Counted from the first letter of the stretch, positions 43,925 through 54,530 are shown. The stretch is DNA of 64,000 nucleotides from Sphingomonas naphthae (GCF_028607085.1 NZ_CP117411.1:558001-622000); one strand, 5' to 3'. The notes: generated by a model from the letters alone, not told the origin. Numbers and translations: made by a program.

Positions 43925-46603
43925 CTAGCCAGCAGAAGGCGTCATCGGTTCTGGGATGAGCAGCATCTCACTTCGAACGCGCGGCCTCGTCAACATATCG
44001 GCAAGCAAGGGTGCCTGCATTTCGATCGCCGATCGAAGCCGTTTTTCCGCATCTTCGAGTGAGATGTCGTATGCGCTACTGCGGCCCAGATCGTCAGAAC
44101 GGCCAATGGCATTGAGATCCTGTAGAAGTTCCCAGTCGCGCAGGACGGTTATAGTTCCGTCGGCCTCTAGCCGGGCTCCTGCCACGACACGCGAAATCGA
44201 CGCGCCTTGTCCGGTCACTTCGTCCTCAATCACGCCAACAAGCGTCGGTGCTGTCAATCGGGCCAGCTGAGCGAGCACTCCGGTGCGCTTCAGACCATGA
44301 TCGAGCGCGGTGTCAAACAGGCGATGGCCAACGCCGACGAGGCGCGCCGCCCCCATTTTACCTAGCTTAGCGGCGCGATCGAAGACCAAACCGGCGTAAC
44401 GGTCCTGCAGAGCATAGTCAGCGTCGGCCCACTCCGCCGGCGTCTTGACCTCAAGTCCGTCCTCACGCTTGAGTATGCGGCGCCCTTCTGCATCCAGCAT
44501 CGCGCTGAAGAAGCGCTCAAGATCCGGCAAATCTACCTGCGGCAGGTTGCGGCCAACCTGAGCGAAATCGAAGCGCGCGACCTGTCCCAGCATGGTTTTG
44601 ACTCGATCGACAAGATCCTCGCCGCCGATCGTAGCCGTCTCACGATCGAACCATTCCGCCAGCCCGCCTGCGCGTCTTGTCTGCCCCTCGGCGAAAAGAC
44701 GCTCAAAGAAGCTGGCGCCCGTCATGCCGACTACGAGCTGGCCGATATCCTCCTGTTCCTCCATCACCTGGCTCAGCGCCTGCTGTATGCGTTCCAGCTT
44801 GGCGTTCAGGAGATCCCAGATCCGGGCCTCGACCGTTTCGGGATTACGCAGAAGGAAAACCTGAACCGGGCGCGTCTGCCCATATCGCGACAAGCGGCCG
44901 ACGCGCTGGTGGAGACGCATCGGGTTCCACGGCATGTCAACGTGGATAAGGGTGGCGCAGCGCTCCTGAAGGTCTATGCCTTCGCCCGCCGCCTCGGTCG
45001 AAACCAGAAAGCGGACGTCGCCTTGGTTGAAGGCATCCGCGGCGGCCTCGCGGGACCAACTTTTTGGGCCAACCGAACCATCGGGGCGGCGCAATTCATC
45101 CAGACGTTCGTCACCGTTGATGAATGCACACCCCCCATGTCCAAACCGCTCATGGAGAGCATTGACGACTAGCGCCTGTGTAGCCTTGTACTCGGTAAAC
45201 AGAAGCACAGGTTCGTTCGGGGGCAGCTCACCCTCGATCAGGTCGACCAGACGCCGGATCTTGTGTTCCTGCCGTATCGGTTCGGCCAGTTCGATCAGCT
45301 CGTCGAGACGCGCAATTTCACCATCCATCAGCTCGGCGAGGATCGCGAACGGCGTACGATCCTCCTCGTCTGCGGCGCGATCGTCGAGCGTGCGGCCTTC
45401 TTCCTCGCGCATGGCGAGGGTGCGGGCCTCGTCTGCGGTCTGTTCCAACCGGGCCCGGCGACGGACGAGCGCGCTGCGGATCGCCGCAATCGAGCTGGCG
45501 GCCAGTTTCTGAAGCGTGATGAGCACGAGCATGCGTGCGGTCTGCGCTCGCCCGTCGAGGCTGGAGGCATAGGCTCGGCCATCGACGATGAACTGGCTCA
45601 GCGTATTGTAGAACGCGCGCTCCTCCGCGCTGAAGGCATATTCGCGACTTTCCACGGTAACCGGGGTGAAGAGACGGTTGCCACGCAGGTCGGTCGCGGT
45701 GGCCTTGTTGTTGCGAATCATCACCTCGGGCAGCTTGGCGAGCTGCGGCTCGATATCCTCGTCCGGCGTGAACTCACCCGGGCGCAGCAGGCTGAGAAGC
45801 GAGAGGAAGCCGTAATCCTTGCCACGATGTGGGGTTCCGGTGAAAAGGAGCAACGAGCCGATGCGGCGCCGTTCCTCCATGGCGCGGAGCAACTGGAACA
45901 TGAGCGTCTCGCCGGTTCGCTCGTCAGCATGGAGATGGTGCGCCTCATCCACCACCACCGCGTCCCAAGGCTCGGCATCGAGAAACTTGCTCGGCCGCCC
46001 ATCCTCGCCTGAAACTTCGCCACGCAGCGTGTGGATGGAGGCGACCACCATGTTCGCCGTGTCCCAGAAATCGAGCTGGGGTGTGTCGATCGCGCGCGAA
46101 TGGGGCTGCAATCGTATGTCGAACATCTGGCGCAGCCGCTGCTGCCATTGCGGCACCAGCTTGGCCGGCGCGAGAATCAACAAGCGCCGCACGCGGCCAC
46201 TGGCGATCAGCGGCATCAGCACGAGGCCGGCCTCAATCGTTTTGCCGAGACCGACGTCGTCCGCGACTAGCCAGCGGAAAGGCCAGCTTCGGTTGACCCG
46301 GTGACAGACCCAGAGCTGGTGCGGCAGCAGCTGTACGCGAGAGCGGGAGAACACCCCCCATTGGTCATTGACCGAGCGGATGGCGAGCGCTTGCGCGCGC
46401 AGCAGCGTGTCGCGGCTGTCGTCCAACTGTCCCGTCACCAGCGCGCGAGCCAGCGAGGGGGCGACAGTGATCAGGTCGCGCAGCACCGCCTCGATCGATC
46501 GAGCGAACCGAACGACGACGGTAGCCCCGCTGTCGATGATCACGCGGCCCTGACCATGTTCGGGATGCGAGACGAGCGTGTCGGGGGCGAGCATTTCAGT
46601 CAT
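43925..46603 (-). CDS. SNF2-type helicase, partner of the large ATPase
   Basis: 892 residues from ATG 46603, which overlaps the end of the large ATPase gene by eight bases. A short N-terminal domain (SHPEHGQGRVIIDSGATVVV) resembles a Tudor/CarD-like DNA-binding fold. The SNF2 core has DDVGLGKTIEAG at 115-126, VVVDEAHHLHADE around 218-230, LLLFTGTPHRGKD and, in the second lobe, STEAAGEGIDLQ and HQRVGRLSRYGQT. A long C-terminal region of about 270 residues has no recognised domain. SNF2 proteins of this RapA/HepA type remodel protein-DNA complexes. Co-translation with a two-headed GHKL ATPase inside a defence-rich island suggests a joint antiviral function. Confidence 0.85.
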   Translation of the reverse strand: MTEMLAPDTLVSHPEHGQGRVIIDSGATVVVRFARSIEAVLRDLITVAPSLARALVTGQLDDSRDTLLRAQALAIRSVNDQWGVFSRSRVQLLPHQLWVCHRVNRSWPFRWLVADDVGLGKTIEAGLVLMPLIASGRVRRLLILAPAKLVPQWQQRLRQMFDIRLQPHSRAIDTPQLDFWDTANMVVASIHTLRGEVSGEDGRPSKFLDAEPWDAVVVDEAHHLHADERTGETLMFQLLRAMEERRRIGSLLLFTGTPHRGKDYGFLSLLSLLRPGEFTPDEDIEPQLAKLPEVMIRNNKATATDLRGNRLFTPVTVESREYAFSAEERAFYNTLSQFIVDGRAYASSLDGRAQTARMLVLITLQKLAASSIAAIRSALVRRRARLEQTADEARTLAMREEEGRTLDDRAADEEDRTPFAILAELMDGEIARLDELIELAEPIRQEHKIRRLVDLIEGELPPNEPVLLFTEYKATQALVVNALHERFGHGGCAFINGDERLDELRRPDGSVGPKSWSREAAADAFNQGDVRFLVSTEAAGEGIDLQERCATLIHVDMPWNPMRLHQRVGRLSRYGQTRPVQVFLLRNPETVEARIWDLLNAKLERIQQALSQVMEEQEDIGQLVVGMTGASFFERLFAEGQTRRAGGLAEWFDRETATIGGEDLVDRVKTMLGQVARFDFAQVGRNLPQVDLPDLERFFSAMLDAEGRRILKREDGLEVKTPAEWADADYALQDRYAGLVFDRAAKLGKMGAARLVGVGHRLFDTALDHGLKRTGVLAQLARLTAPTLVGVIEDEVTGQGASISRVVAGARLEADGTITVLRDWELLQDLNAIGRSDDLGRSSAYDISLEDAEKRLRSAIEMQAPLLADMLTRPRVRSEMLLIPEPMTPSAG

Positions 46604-49600
46604 CGGCCTGGCTCCAAGGGATGGCACCAGCTTCATCAAGGATTTCGTTGAGCCGGTCACGATGTGGGGCGGTGGTAAGAATGTGGAGCGGCAGATCACC
46701 ATTCAGTTCGAACGGCTGAGACCGGCCTAGTCCGCGCGCGGCCTGTTCGAAAAGGATTTGACCAGCGTCCACGCCCTGGCCGCCCGGTTCGAGCCCAAGC
46801 CGGGCAAAAAGTCGCCGGACACGCCCTGCACTGGCCCAACCATAGGGTGCGGAGACAATCGCCTGCTCATCACTGTAAATGCCGTGTCGGCCGAGTTCGC
46901 GGATCAGCCAGTTTGCGCCGATCCCCAGAGATTGTGCAACCGGCGTCGCGACGATTCCCATCTTCGCCGCGATCGGAGACGTCTTGACCGTCAGAAGCTC
47001 GCGCAGTCCGATCGGCCCTTCCTGCTTCACGATACGCGGCAGCTTTCGGAACAGCTCGCGATATTGCTCGAGGAAGCGGGCGACGGTGAAGAGATCGACC
47101 AGGCAACGGCGCCACTGCCCATACTCGCGATCCTCCCAAGGATCGCTCCATGCCTCAAGGCGATTGATGAAGGGGGCAGGATCGTCGCCATCGCGGACCC
47201 GCGCCAGATCGCACCACCAGCGGGTGCGAATTCCGTCCGCGATGAAGTTGCGTGAGGCCTCTGGCCTGATGCGGCCTATTGTCTGGAAGGTGGCGAGGCC
47301 CAGCATGGTGAACCACGCCTCATCGTCATCTTCGGCGAGGAGCGCGGGCACAAAGCCTTCCGGATATACGGCGCGGTCATAGGCGGCGCGAAGGTCATCG
47401 CCCTCGTCATCCCACCATTCCGCAATTCGCGCGAAAGCGAGCGAGGAGTCGATCGGAGTGAACGACCAGATGTTCGTATCGGATTCGACATCGAAATCCA
47501 TCGGCTGCGCCGTCAGGGAAACGCCTGCTCGGAGCAGGATTGTGTTGCGCTCCTTGTCGGTCAGTTTCGCCAGCGGAGGATAGTCTAGCAGCTCCTGACC
47601 GGCGGGCAGCCAGCGCGCCGCCTTGAGGAGTTGGGCAGCGACGAAGTCTCCTTCGGCGGCGACGTAACGGAGAAATGCCAGAAGGCGATCAGGATCGCGC
47701 TCCGCGCTTGCGGCCCAGTTAGCCCAGATCGGAACCTGATAGCCCGCTTCGGCGCGCGCAAGCTGAGCCAGCTTGAACGCCGCGCCAACATAGTCCGGCG
47801 ACAGACGACCGGAAAGCGGAGCGAACGCGCTGCGCCGCGCCTCGTCGCCGTCCGCCTGTGGGAACGAAAGATTCAGGATGGGCTGGGGCGCGCCTTCCGC
47901 CGAAACGAAAGCGCACGATCTGAGCGTTGCACGAAGGCGGGTTTGTTCCTCGAGGGGAAATGCCTGAATGCGATCGCTGTCGATGACCTCGCCCAACATC
48001 GCGGCGAGCGCCGGTGCGATCAACTTGTCGCCAAGCAGTCGGTCCACCACACCTGCGAGCGTCAGAGGTGTCCGATTCCCAATGCCAAGACGCCTCAGAA
48101 GCGTTTCATCGACAACGAGCGAAGATGCTAGCTCCTGCACGCCCGGCCATTGTGCGGCGATTTGCCTGATCGCAGAGTCCGTCATCGCGCCGTCTGCAAA
48201 GAACGCGATATCCGTTGCAAGGACGAGATTTCCCTTAGCTACCCGCACGAGTGGCCGGGCGATCAACAGGCGAGCGAGTCCGCGCAGCCCGGTATGCAAT
48301 TCCCGGTCGGGCTCACCTGTGTCGAGATCGCGCGCGAGCAATTGGACCAGCCTGTCCCAGAAGCCTTCCCGCGATGCCGGATCCAGCCCTTGCGTAGCGG
48401 CGAAGGCGGGCCAGTTGCCGTCGATCACATCGAACAGGGCGATGAGGCGCTCACCCAAGGTCCCGCCGAGCGCGCCGAACAGGTGCCGCTGGTCTTCCGG
48501 CGAGTCCGATAGTCGCGTCCGGCCGGGATCGACCGTGAACGGTCCCTCCATCAGCCAGGCGCCGTGACGGTCCTGCTTCTCCAGCGGCACGAGACGCCAG
48601 AATTGCGGAACATCCCGAATCTCTTCCGGCCCTGCGGCGCCGAATGCGAGGAACATCCTGAATCCGCCGCCCAGGTCGAGACGGAAGGCGCGGCGCGATC
48701 TGGTGCCGTTCAGCGTCACCACCTCGACGCCATCGGCAATCTGCTGCACCTCGGCGATGAACGGCTGCGGCACGTCGTCCAGCTCGATCCGGCTGATGCT
48801 TGGTGCGATGGCGGGGAGCCAAGGCGCCGCGCGCTGGAACGACTCCCATGCTTCCTGCGCCGCGCTGCTGCACCCGGCGGCGATCGGGAGGTCGAGCAGC
48901 GTCGGCTTCTGCCCGCGAGTGACATAGGGGGCCGCCTCAGCACGCCCATCCAGCCACGCTACCGGCACCATGCCCCCGCTGATCCGCGCGGCGATTACGC
49001 CACTGGCGAGGCCGGGGCTGTCGGACAGCATATGGACGGTCTTGAAGCCCAGCCCGAACCGTCCGGTCTGGTCTTCGCTCGCCTTGGCTGAGTGGCCGAT
49101 CGCGAGCATGTTGGCGAGATCACGGTAGTGCTCGCGTTCGCGCCCGATTTCCGGATCGCTGCCAAGGTGATTGACCGGTCGTCCCCAATGCACCACGCGC
49201 AACCGCGTGATCGCTCCCTCGTCGTCGCGCGTTGCCGCGACGCGGAAACGACCGGTCAATGCGCCGTCCCAATAGGCACAGGCATCGTCGGCATTCTGGA
49301 ACAGCTCGAACAGAACCCGGCCTTCGACATAGCCTTGCTCGTGAATCTTCCTGCGCACGGCCTCTAACAACTCTGGGCCCGCGTCCGGTCCCGTCACAAA
49401 GTCCCACAGTCGTGCGGCGGCAGCATCGCGATCGTTACGCTTCGTCGAGTCGAACTTAGCAAGGGCGGCCCTGATCGACGGCCCGGGCTTGAGGGCGCGG
49501 AGCCGATCGTCGATGACGTGGCGTAGATCGTCGATCGCTTGATCGAGCGTAAGTTGATCGTCCTTGAAATAGCGGCCCAACGCCTCTCGTAGCATTTCGC

Positions 49601-52600
49601 GTTGCGATGGCTGACCCAAGAGCAACGCCGGTGCCAGCCGATGCACGAATTGCTGGAGCAGCGCTCCGACCTGTTCCTCATCGGTCGGGCGCAGCGGCGC
49701 AAGCGAGAGTCGATAAGGATGCGTCACAACGCCGTCACGGCGCTGCTCCGGCAGGCGCTGGCAATCGACGAGCCACGTCGAACCGTCACCGGTCAGCGGG
49801 ACTCGGCAGACCGTTCCCGCCGCTGACAGCACATCGGCCACGCCGCTCTCATCGGCTGCGATTTCGAAGCGCAACTCTGCTTGCCGCTCTGCGATCGTTG
49901 GATTTTGGACCGCGAGCGCATCCCCGATCGCGTCCAGATCGGCGCAAATGTCGGCGAAGCTGCGTTGCCCCTCCCATTCGCGAGCGAGGGCCACAATCTC
50001 CGGTCCGCGCCCGAGTAGTGCCAGTGCGAACTGCACCGCCTCGTCCGGAGCGATATCGCGCAATGGTGCCAGTGCTGCGCGAAGCCGGGCGGGTATTTCA
50101 GCCGTCCCGGCCGGGGCGATCCGGGCAACCGGAATCTCATCGGACGTGAACAGGCTGGCGGCATAATGCGGGTCGAGCCGATAGTCCTCGCTCACGCCGG
50201 CCGCACTCAGCGCGAGGCGATCGGCGCGGTCGAATCGGTCTGAGACCGACGGGACCAGCAACACGGCGGGCAGGAAGTCGCCATCGCGCAGCTCTCGGGC
50301 GTGTCGCTGGAACAGCGCTCGGTGGAGGCGCCGTGCGCTGGGTTGGCCTTCGGTCGCTGCGAGCGCCTGAAGGACAGCGGCGACATCGTCGCACGAAGGG
50401 TGATGAAGCGCGGAGGCGAAGCGCGTAACACACTCGTCGTCGGTGTTGCCCCGCATCGTTGTCGCAAGGATCGGCCAGCCGCTCACCGGCAGATCGAGCC
50501 CGGCGGAGGCGATCATGCGCCAATCTGGCAGTTCGGATGCGATCATCTCCGCAGGCGCCATGGCACCGGCTTCTCCGGCGAGATCGGCCGCCAGAGAAAG
50601 GGAGGATGCGCGGTCGTTCAGGATGGCATGACGAGTCAGCGCCGCGGTCACGGTGTCTTCTCGCAGGTCGACCGGAAGCTGCCTGACGGTCGCGAAGGGG
50701 GACGTGCCGCCCAGCAATGTCGCAAGCGCCCGATCGACGGCTTCTTCGAGATCGAGGATCTCGGCGGGCGCCGTCGCGCGACCTTCGATTGGCACCCAGG
50801 CCGTCTCGCGCAGTCGCTCGCACTGGTCGCCTGACAACTCAATGCTGGCCAACGCCGCCGCGATGGCCGCGACGTGCTGCGACGGATCGGGTGCCGCCAG
50901 GGCGGCGTCGAGCTGGCTCGCCCAGTTCCATGCCGGCACCAGATCATTCTCGCGCGCGAGTGTGTCCGGGTTCGACCAGGGATCGAGCAGCAGGACGTGC
51001 GGCCGAAGTGTGGTGGGAATGTCCGCCGCCTTGCCGCGGCGCACGCCATCCGCAACGCTGGCGCGGACGCCATTTGTGGTGCGGTGGACGGGAAGCCGAC
51101 GCAGTACGTCGTCATCGATGTCGCTAATGAGCAGCGCGATCGCTGTCGTTTCGGAAAGCGCGGGCAGCGTGCCAGCGCGCTGCTGTTCGATCAGCCAGCG
51201 GCCGATCTGTGTTGCATTGATCGGCGCGATCTCCAGGCGCTGCTTGAGATTGGGCGATAACTCGCCAGCGATCGCCGGATCGATCAGCCGCATCCCGCTG
51301 CCCGGCCCGAGCATCGGACTGGCGAGCGGCTCAAGCGCCGGCGGCAGCCGATCGAGTTCGAACAGGCGCGCGGCATGCGGTAAATCCGGGTCGCGTGCGC
51401 AGAGGCGGCGCAGATCATCGATGTCGGCTTGCTCCGCAAGAATATTGGCAAGCCGCGCACAATCGACCGGATCGCCATAGCTGCGGGCGCGTGCAAGCGG
51501 TTCCTTAAGGCTAGCCGGCTGGCCGTTGCCGAGCGGAAACGCACTGGCGTCCGCCGCCCCGCGAATACGAAGCACCGGCGGCTGGATTACCGCCTTGGCA
51601 AACAGACTCAGTTCTTTCGTCGACGCGTTGAACAACAGTCCGGCACGTCCGAACCGCTCGGCATCACCGAGTGTCAGCACCTCATCACCCATGTCGGACA
51701 GCCGGGTCGCAGGCACGATCTTCAGGTTGCGCGCGTCCGGGTGCTGAGCGATTTCGTGCAAGGAAGGGCCGAGCCGCAGAAGCGAGGCGATCATCGCTGC
51801 CGCCTGCTCCCCGAGCGATCGCGGGCCGACAAAGGGCGCAGCCGCTCCGAGCAGCGCAACGACAAGGTCGAGCGGGCGCGATGTCGGGCCGGGCGGCGGG
51901 CTCCATTCGGCCTTGACGGGCAGAATGTCCGGAATTCGCGCCAGCGCACCGATCAGTGCTCGGTTCTCGACAGAGGATGGAAGGGGAAGGATCTGTTCCG
52001 CAGGGAGCAGTGTGGCGAGACGTCGCGCCGTACTGGCGCTGGCGAAATTTTCCTCGCCCGACAATGCCAGCCGATATGATGCGGCCAGCGCGGCTTTGGT
52101 TGCCGGGCCGATCGGGGCGGCGTCTTCCAGCAATGCCGCGATCGTCTCCGCCGTTCGTGGCTTGGTCCACGCACTAGCGCCCGCCAGCCTCACGATCTCG
52201 GCGAGTTCCTGATCTGGCCAACCCACCGGTTCCGCTGCCAAGGGTACGCCGAAGCACAGGCGAGTGCCGCTCCGCTCGCACCAGTCCTTCAAGTCGGGAA
52301 TGCTTCGGCTCAGCCGCTCGATGCCGGTGGCATCGCCCAGGGGCACCGGGCGCAACAATGCCGCTGGCGTGACCGTCCAGTCGGGCTGTCCCGAGCCGAT
52401 CCAGCTAAGCGCCAGCGCATCCCCAGCGCACGCATCGGCGCCATGATCCTCCCACCATGTCGTCCCGGCGAGCGCCCGCAGAAATGAGCGCCGAGCAGAA
52501 TCGTCACCCAACCCCGGCAATGCATCCATCAGCACCGGCAGGAGCAGCGGCAGCGTAACGTCGGCAAGGAGCGCGCGATTCCATTCGCTCTCAGCGCTCT

Positions 52601-53729
52601 CTCCGGCGGGATCGATCAATTCTGTTCGTGCGCTGGAGAGGAAGAAATGGCCGTGCAGCAGGACGTCGATGTCGCCCAACGCGAGCGGCAGATCGGCTTC
52701 CGCGACGTTGCTGACCGGGAGATACACCGTCCAGCGCAGCCTGAGCCGGCCCTGCGGCCCAGCCGCCGGCGAGCGACAGAGCAGGATCGCGCCATGCGGC
52801 TCGGCCTTGTCGTCAGTCGGCCGGTCGAGATAGTCGCGAGTGCGCGGCCATTTGTCGTCACGCTTCAGCCTGCTCTTGACGCCGTCGGCGGCCCCGCCCG
52901 GCTTCACAGCTTCCCGGCCGATCAGCACCATCTGGCGCTTGTCGTCGGCATGCCATGTCGCGCCGAGCCGGCGGGCGCCGCCAGCCGCATCCGGAGACGA
53001 CAACCGCGTGGCTCCCGTCGCGAGTTGATAACGGGCGCCCGCATTCCCTTCGAAAGCGACTTCGCCAAGGTGTCGCAGACAACACAAGGAAGGGGCGAAC
53101 TCTTCCCCGGCAATCATGGAGGCAAGCGCGTCGGATGGTGTCATCTTCTCCGCGGCGAGCCAGAGCCCCGGATTGGCGCCAGGCGTCAGCGTCGCACTGC
53201 GTAGCGGAAGCACCACGCACATGCCCTTGCCGGCAAATCCGCGATCTCGAAGCCAGGGCAGAAGACGGGACAGGTCGTCGGCGGGTTCTACTTTCCATTC
53301 GGTTGCGGCGGTGGTCGCCTCTGGGATTTCCTCCCACGGGTTGATTACTTTCGGCGTCGCAGTGCCATCAATCCACGCGAGCGCAACAAAGGCGTCGCAC
53401 AGATGGAACACAGCTTTCTGCCCAAGCCCGAAACGTCCTACGGTCGCGCGGTCGCCCCCTTTGCTGCCGCCGCTGGCCTTCTCCATCGCCGCAAAGTCTT
53501 TGCTGGTGACCTCGCCATCATTGGCAACGATCAGCGCTGGGGCTCGCAACAGTGGGTGGATGGCGTCGGCAAACCCGGGATGCGCAGCGATCAGGAAACG
53601 CGTCGCACGCGCGTCGTCAGCATTCTGAAGAAGCTCTTTCAGAACCGGGAAACCGCCGCGATAGCGATCGCGCAGCAGGTTCCGAAGATCGCCGATGATC
53701 GAGAACTGAGTCGTATAAAGCGCGGTCAC
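46596..53729 (-). CDS. Giant protein with two sacsin/Hsp90-type ATPase domains
   Basis: 2377 residues. The N-terminal GHKL ATPase has VLKELLQNADDARA near 28-42, an ANDGEVTS motif, and VGRFGLGQKAVFHLCD near 97-112. A second copy around 1470-1620 has GRVLFELFQNADDACAYW, VVHWGRPVN and TGRFGLGFKTVHML. These are the ATP-lid motifs of the sacsin N-terminal repeat and Hsp90. The long segments between and after them (roughly 300-1450 and 1700-2377) are alpha/beta and unrecognised. No nuclease motif is evident. The gene is read leftward and overlaps the SNF2 helicase gene. Such size and duplication suggest a mechanical scaffold or chaperone-like sensor acting with the helicase. The function is unknown. 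Confidence 0.88.
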   Translation of the reverse strand: MTALYTTQFSIIGDLRNLLRDRYRGGFPVLKELLQNADDARATRFLIAAHPGFADAIHPLLRAPALIVANDGEVTSKDFAAMEKASGGSKGGDRATVGRFGLGQKAVFHLCDAFVALAWIDGTATPKVINPWEEIPEATTAATEWKVEPADDLSRLLPWLRDRGFAGKGMCVVLPLRSATLTPGANPGLWLAAEKMTPSDALASMIAGEEFAPSLCCLRHLGEVAFEGNAGARYQLATGATRLSSPDAAGGARRLGATWHADDKRQMVLIGREAVKPGGAADGVKSRLKRDDKWPRTRDYLDRPTDDKAEPHGAILLCRSPAAGPQGRLRLRWTVYLPVSNVAEADLPLALGDIDVLLHGHFFLSSARTELIDPAGESAESEWNRALLADVTLPLLLPVLMDALPGLGDDSARRSFLRALAGTTWWEDHGADACAGDALALSWIGSGQPDWTVTPAALLRPVPLGDATGIERLSRSIPDLKDWCERSGTRLCFGVPLAAEPVGWPDQELAEIVRLAGASAWTKPRTAETIAALLEDAAPIGPATKAALAASYRLALSGEENFASASTARRLATLLPAEQILPLPSSVENRALIGALARIPDILPVKAEWSPPPGPTSRPLDLVVALLGAAAPFVGPRSLGEQAAAMIASLLRLGPSLHEIAQHPDARNLKIVPATRLSDMGDEVLTLGDAERFGRAGLLFNASTKELSLFAKAVIQPPVLRIRGAADASAFPLGNGQPASLKEPLARARSYGDPVDCARLANILAEQADIDDLRRLCARDPDLPHAARLFELDRLPPALEPLASPMLGPGSGMRLIDPAIAGELSPNLKQRLEIAPINATQIGRWLIEQQRAGTLPALSETTAIALLISDIDDDVLRRLPVHRTTNGVRASVADGVRRGKAADIPTTLRPHVLLLDPWSNPDTLARENDLVPAWNWASQLDAALAAPDPSQHVAAIAAALASIELSGDQCERLRETAWVPIEGRATAPAEILDLEEAVDRALATLLGGTSPFATVRQLPVDLREDTVTAALTRHAILNDRASSLSLAADLAGEAGAMAPAEMIASELPDWRMIASAGLDLPVSGWPILATTMRGNTDDECVTRFASALHHPSCDDVAAVLQALAATEGQPSARRLHRALFQRHARELRDGDFLPAVLLVPSVSDRFDRADRLALSAAGVSEDYRLDPHYAASLFTSDEIPVARIAPAGTAEIPARLRAALAPLRDIAPDEAVQFALALLGRGPEIVALAREWEGQRSFADICADLDAIGDALAVQNPTIAERQAELRFEIAADESGVADVLSAAGTVCRVPLTGDGSTWLVDCQRLPEQRRDGVVTHPYRLSLAPLRPTDEEQVGALLQQFVHRLAPALLLGQPSQREMLREALGRYFKDDQLTLDQAIDDLRHVIDDRLRALKPGPSIRAALAKFDSTKRNDRDAAAARLWDFVTGPDAGPELLEAVRRKIHEQGYVEGRVLFELFQNADDACAYWDGALTGRFRVAATRDDEGAITRLRVVHWGRPVNHLGSDPEIGREREHYRDLANMLAIGHSAKASEDQTGRFGLGFKTVHMLSDSPGLASGVIAARISGGMVPVAWLDGRAEAAPYVTRGQKPTLLDLPIAAGCSSAAQEAWESFQRAAPWLPAIAPSISRIELDDVPQPFIAEVQQIADGVEVVTLNGTRSRRAFRLDLGGGFRMFLAFGAAGPEEIRDVPQFWRLVPLEKQDRHGAWLMEGPFTVDPGRTRLSDSPEDQRHLFGALGGTLGERLIALFDVIDGNWPAFAATQGLDPASREGFWDRLVQLLARDLDTGEPDRELHTGLRGLARLLIARPLVRVAKGNLVLATDIAFFADGAMTDSAIRQIAAQWPGVQELASSLVVDETLLRRLGIGNRTPLTLAGVVDRLLGDKLIAPALAAMLGEVIDSDRIQAFPLEEQTRLRATLRSCAFVSAEGAPQPILNLSFPQADGDEARRSAFAPLSGRLSPDYVGAAFKLAQLARAEAGYQVPIWANWAASAERDPDRLLAFLRYVAAEGDFVAAQLLKAARWLPAGQELLDYPPLAKLTDKERNTILLRAGVSLTAQPMDFDVESDTNIWSFTPIDSSLAFARIAEWWDDEGDDLRAAYDRAVYPEGFVPALLAEDDDEAWFTMLGLATFQTIGRIRPEASRNFIADGIRTRWWCDLARVRDGDDPAPFINRLEAWSDPWEDREYGQWRRCLVDLFTVARFLEQYRELFRKLPRIVKQEGPIGLRELLTVKTSPIAAKMGIVATPVAQSLGIGANWLIRELGRHGIYSDEQAIVSAPYGWASAGRVRRLFARLGLEPGGQGVDAGQILFEQAARGLGRSQPFELNGDLPLHILTTAPHRDRLNEILDEAGAIPWSQADD

Positions 53730-53965
53730 ATGAACTCCTTCGCGTCCATCTTTTGAGCGAGACGCGACAAAATCGGTCGTTTCAAATCAGCTGGCGATCG
53801 TTTTGATGGAGTGCTCAAACTCAAGTGGACGCCGTCGCACACGCGCAATCACATGCCGCCGCTGCAGCCGCCCCGTCCCTGCGCTCATCTCGAATCCCCC
53901 TTTAGCCCCGGCATCTTATTCACCCTTGGCCGAAAACCCATGGGGTATAGAGAGAAGGGCTTCGC

Positions 53966-54505
53966 CTATTCTTCGATTGCCGCGCAAGCGCGCGTCAGGT
54001 CTGCTGCCGAAGCATACCCCAATGCCGCCGCAAGTTCGGCACTGATGATGCCAATCTGATCCCTGTACGAAGTCCCGGAAGCGTCGGCGCAGGTGAGCTT
54101 TCGCGTTGCATGCAATCCTCGCTCAAAGCGGGAGATGGTGCTCACGCTCAACCCTGTAGCTTCGGCAAGCGCCGCGATCGTTAGCTTTCTGTCACGTCGG
54201 ATGGCACGCAATCCGACCCCAGGGTGCTCCGTTCCTGATTTCGGTCTCACGTGCTCGGCGTCTTCCCATGCCGGTGCCAGAACGAAAAGCGGGAGGGAAA
54301 GCACCGCGGCTATCTTTCTTAACGTGCCCGGCAACGGCCTCTGATCTCCGCGCTCGATGTGGGCGATCGTGCTTCTGCTGACCCCCGCGGCAGGAGCTAG
54401 CGCCATCCTGCTCAGTCCGCGCTCGTTCCGAGCATCGCGAACGCGCTGTCCGAGACGCTCATCCAGATCGTCGAGCTTGAACTGATGTGTTCCTTCGCGA
54501 GCCAT
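53966..54505 (-). CDS. Double-HTH XRE-family regulator
   Basis: 179 residues from ATG 54505; a TTG 15 bases upstream is possible but lies inside the operator-like dyad. Two XRE-type HTHs are visible: RVRDARNERGLSRMALAPAA with VSRSTIAHIERGDQ, and GLRAIRRDRKLTIAALAEAT with LSVSTISRFERGLH. It lies between the giant ATPase gene, 236 bases downstream, and the divergent integrase region, so it may control either. A perfect 9-base inverted repeat directly upstream of its start suggests autorepression. Confidence 0.8.
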   Translation of the reverse strand: MAREGTHQFKLDDLDERLGQRVRDARNERGLSRMALAPAAGVSRSTIAHIERGDQRPLPGTLRKIAAVLSLPLFVLAPAWEDAEHVRPKSGTEHPGVGLRAIRRDRKLTIAALAEATGLSVSTISRFERGLHATRKLTCADASGTSYRDQIGIISAELAAALGYASAADLTRACAAIEE

Positions 54506-54530
54506 GATCCGAGTTTGCAATACTCGGATC
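54506..54530. promoter_or_regulatory. Operator-like dyad at the XRE gene start
   Basis: Perfect 9-base inverted repeat GATCCGAGT (54506-54514) and ACTCGGATC (54522-54530) with a 7-base spacer, touching the start codon of the double-HTH regulator. A bound repressor would block initiation of its own gene. Confidence 0.55.

Noticed and set aside
53752-53819. Inverted heptamer TTTGAGC/GCTCAAA upstream of the giant ATPase gene
   Set aside because: The arms are short and 54 bases apart; likely chance.
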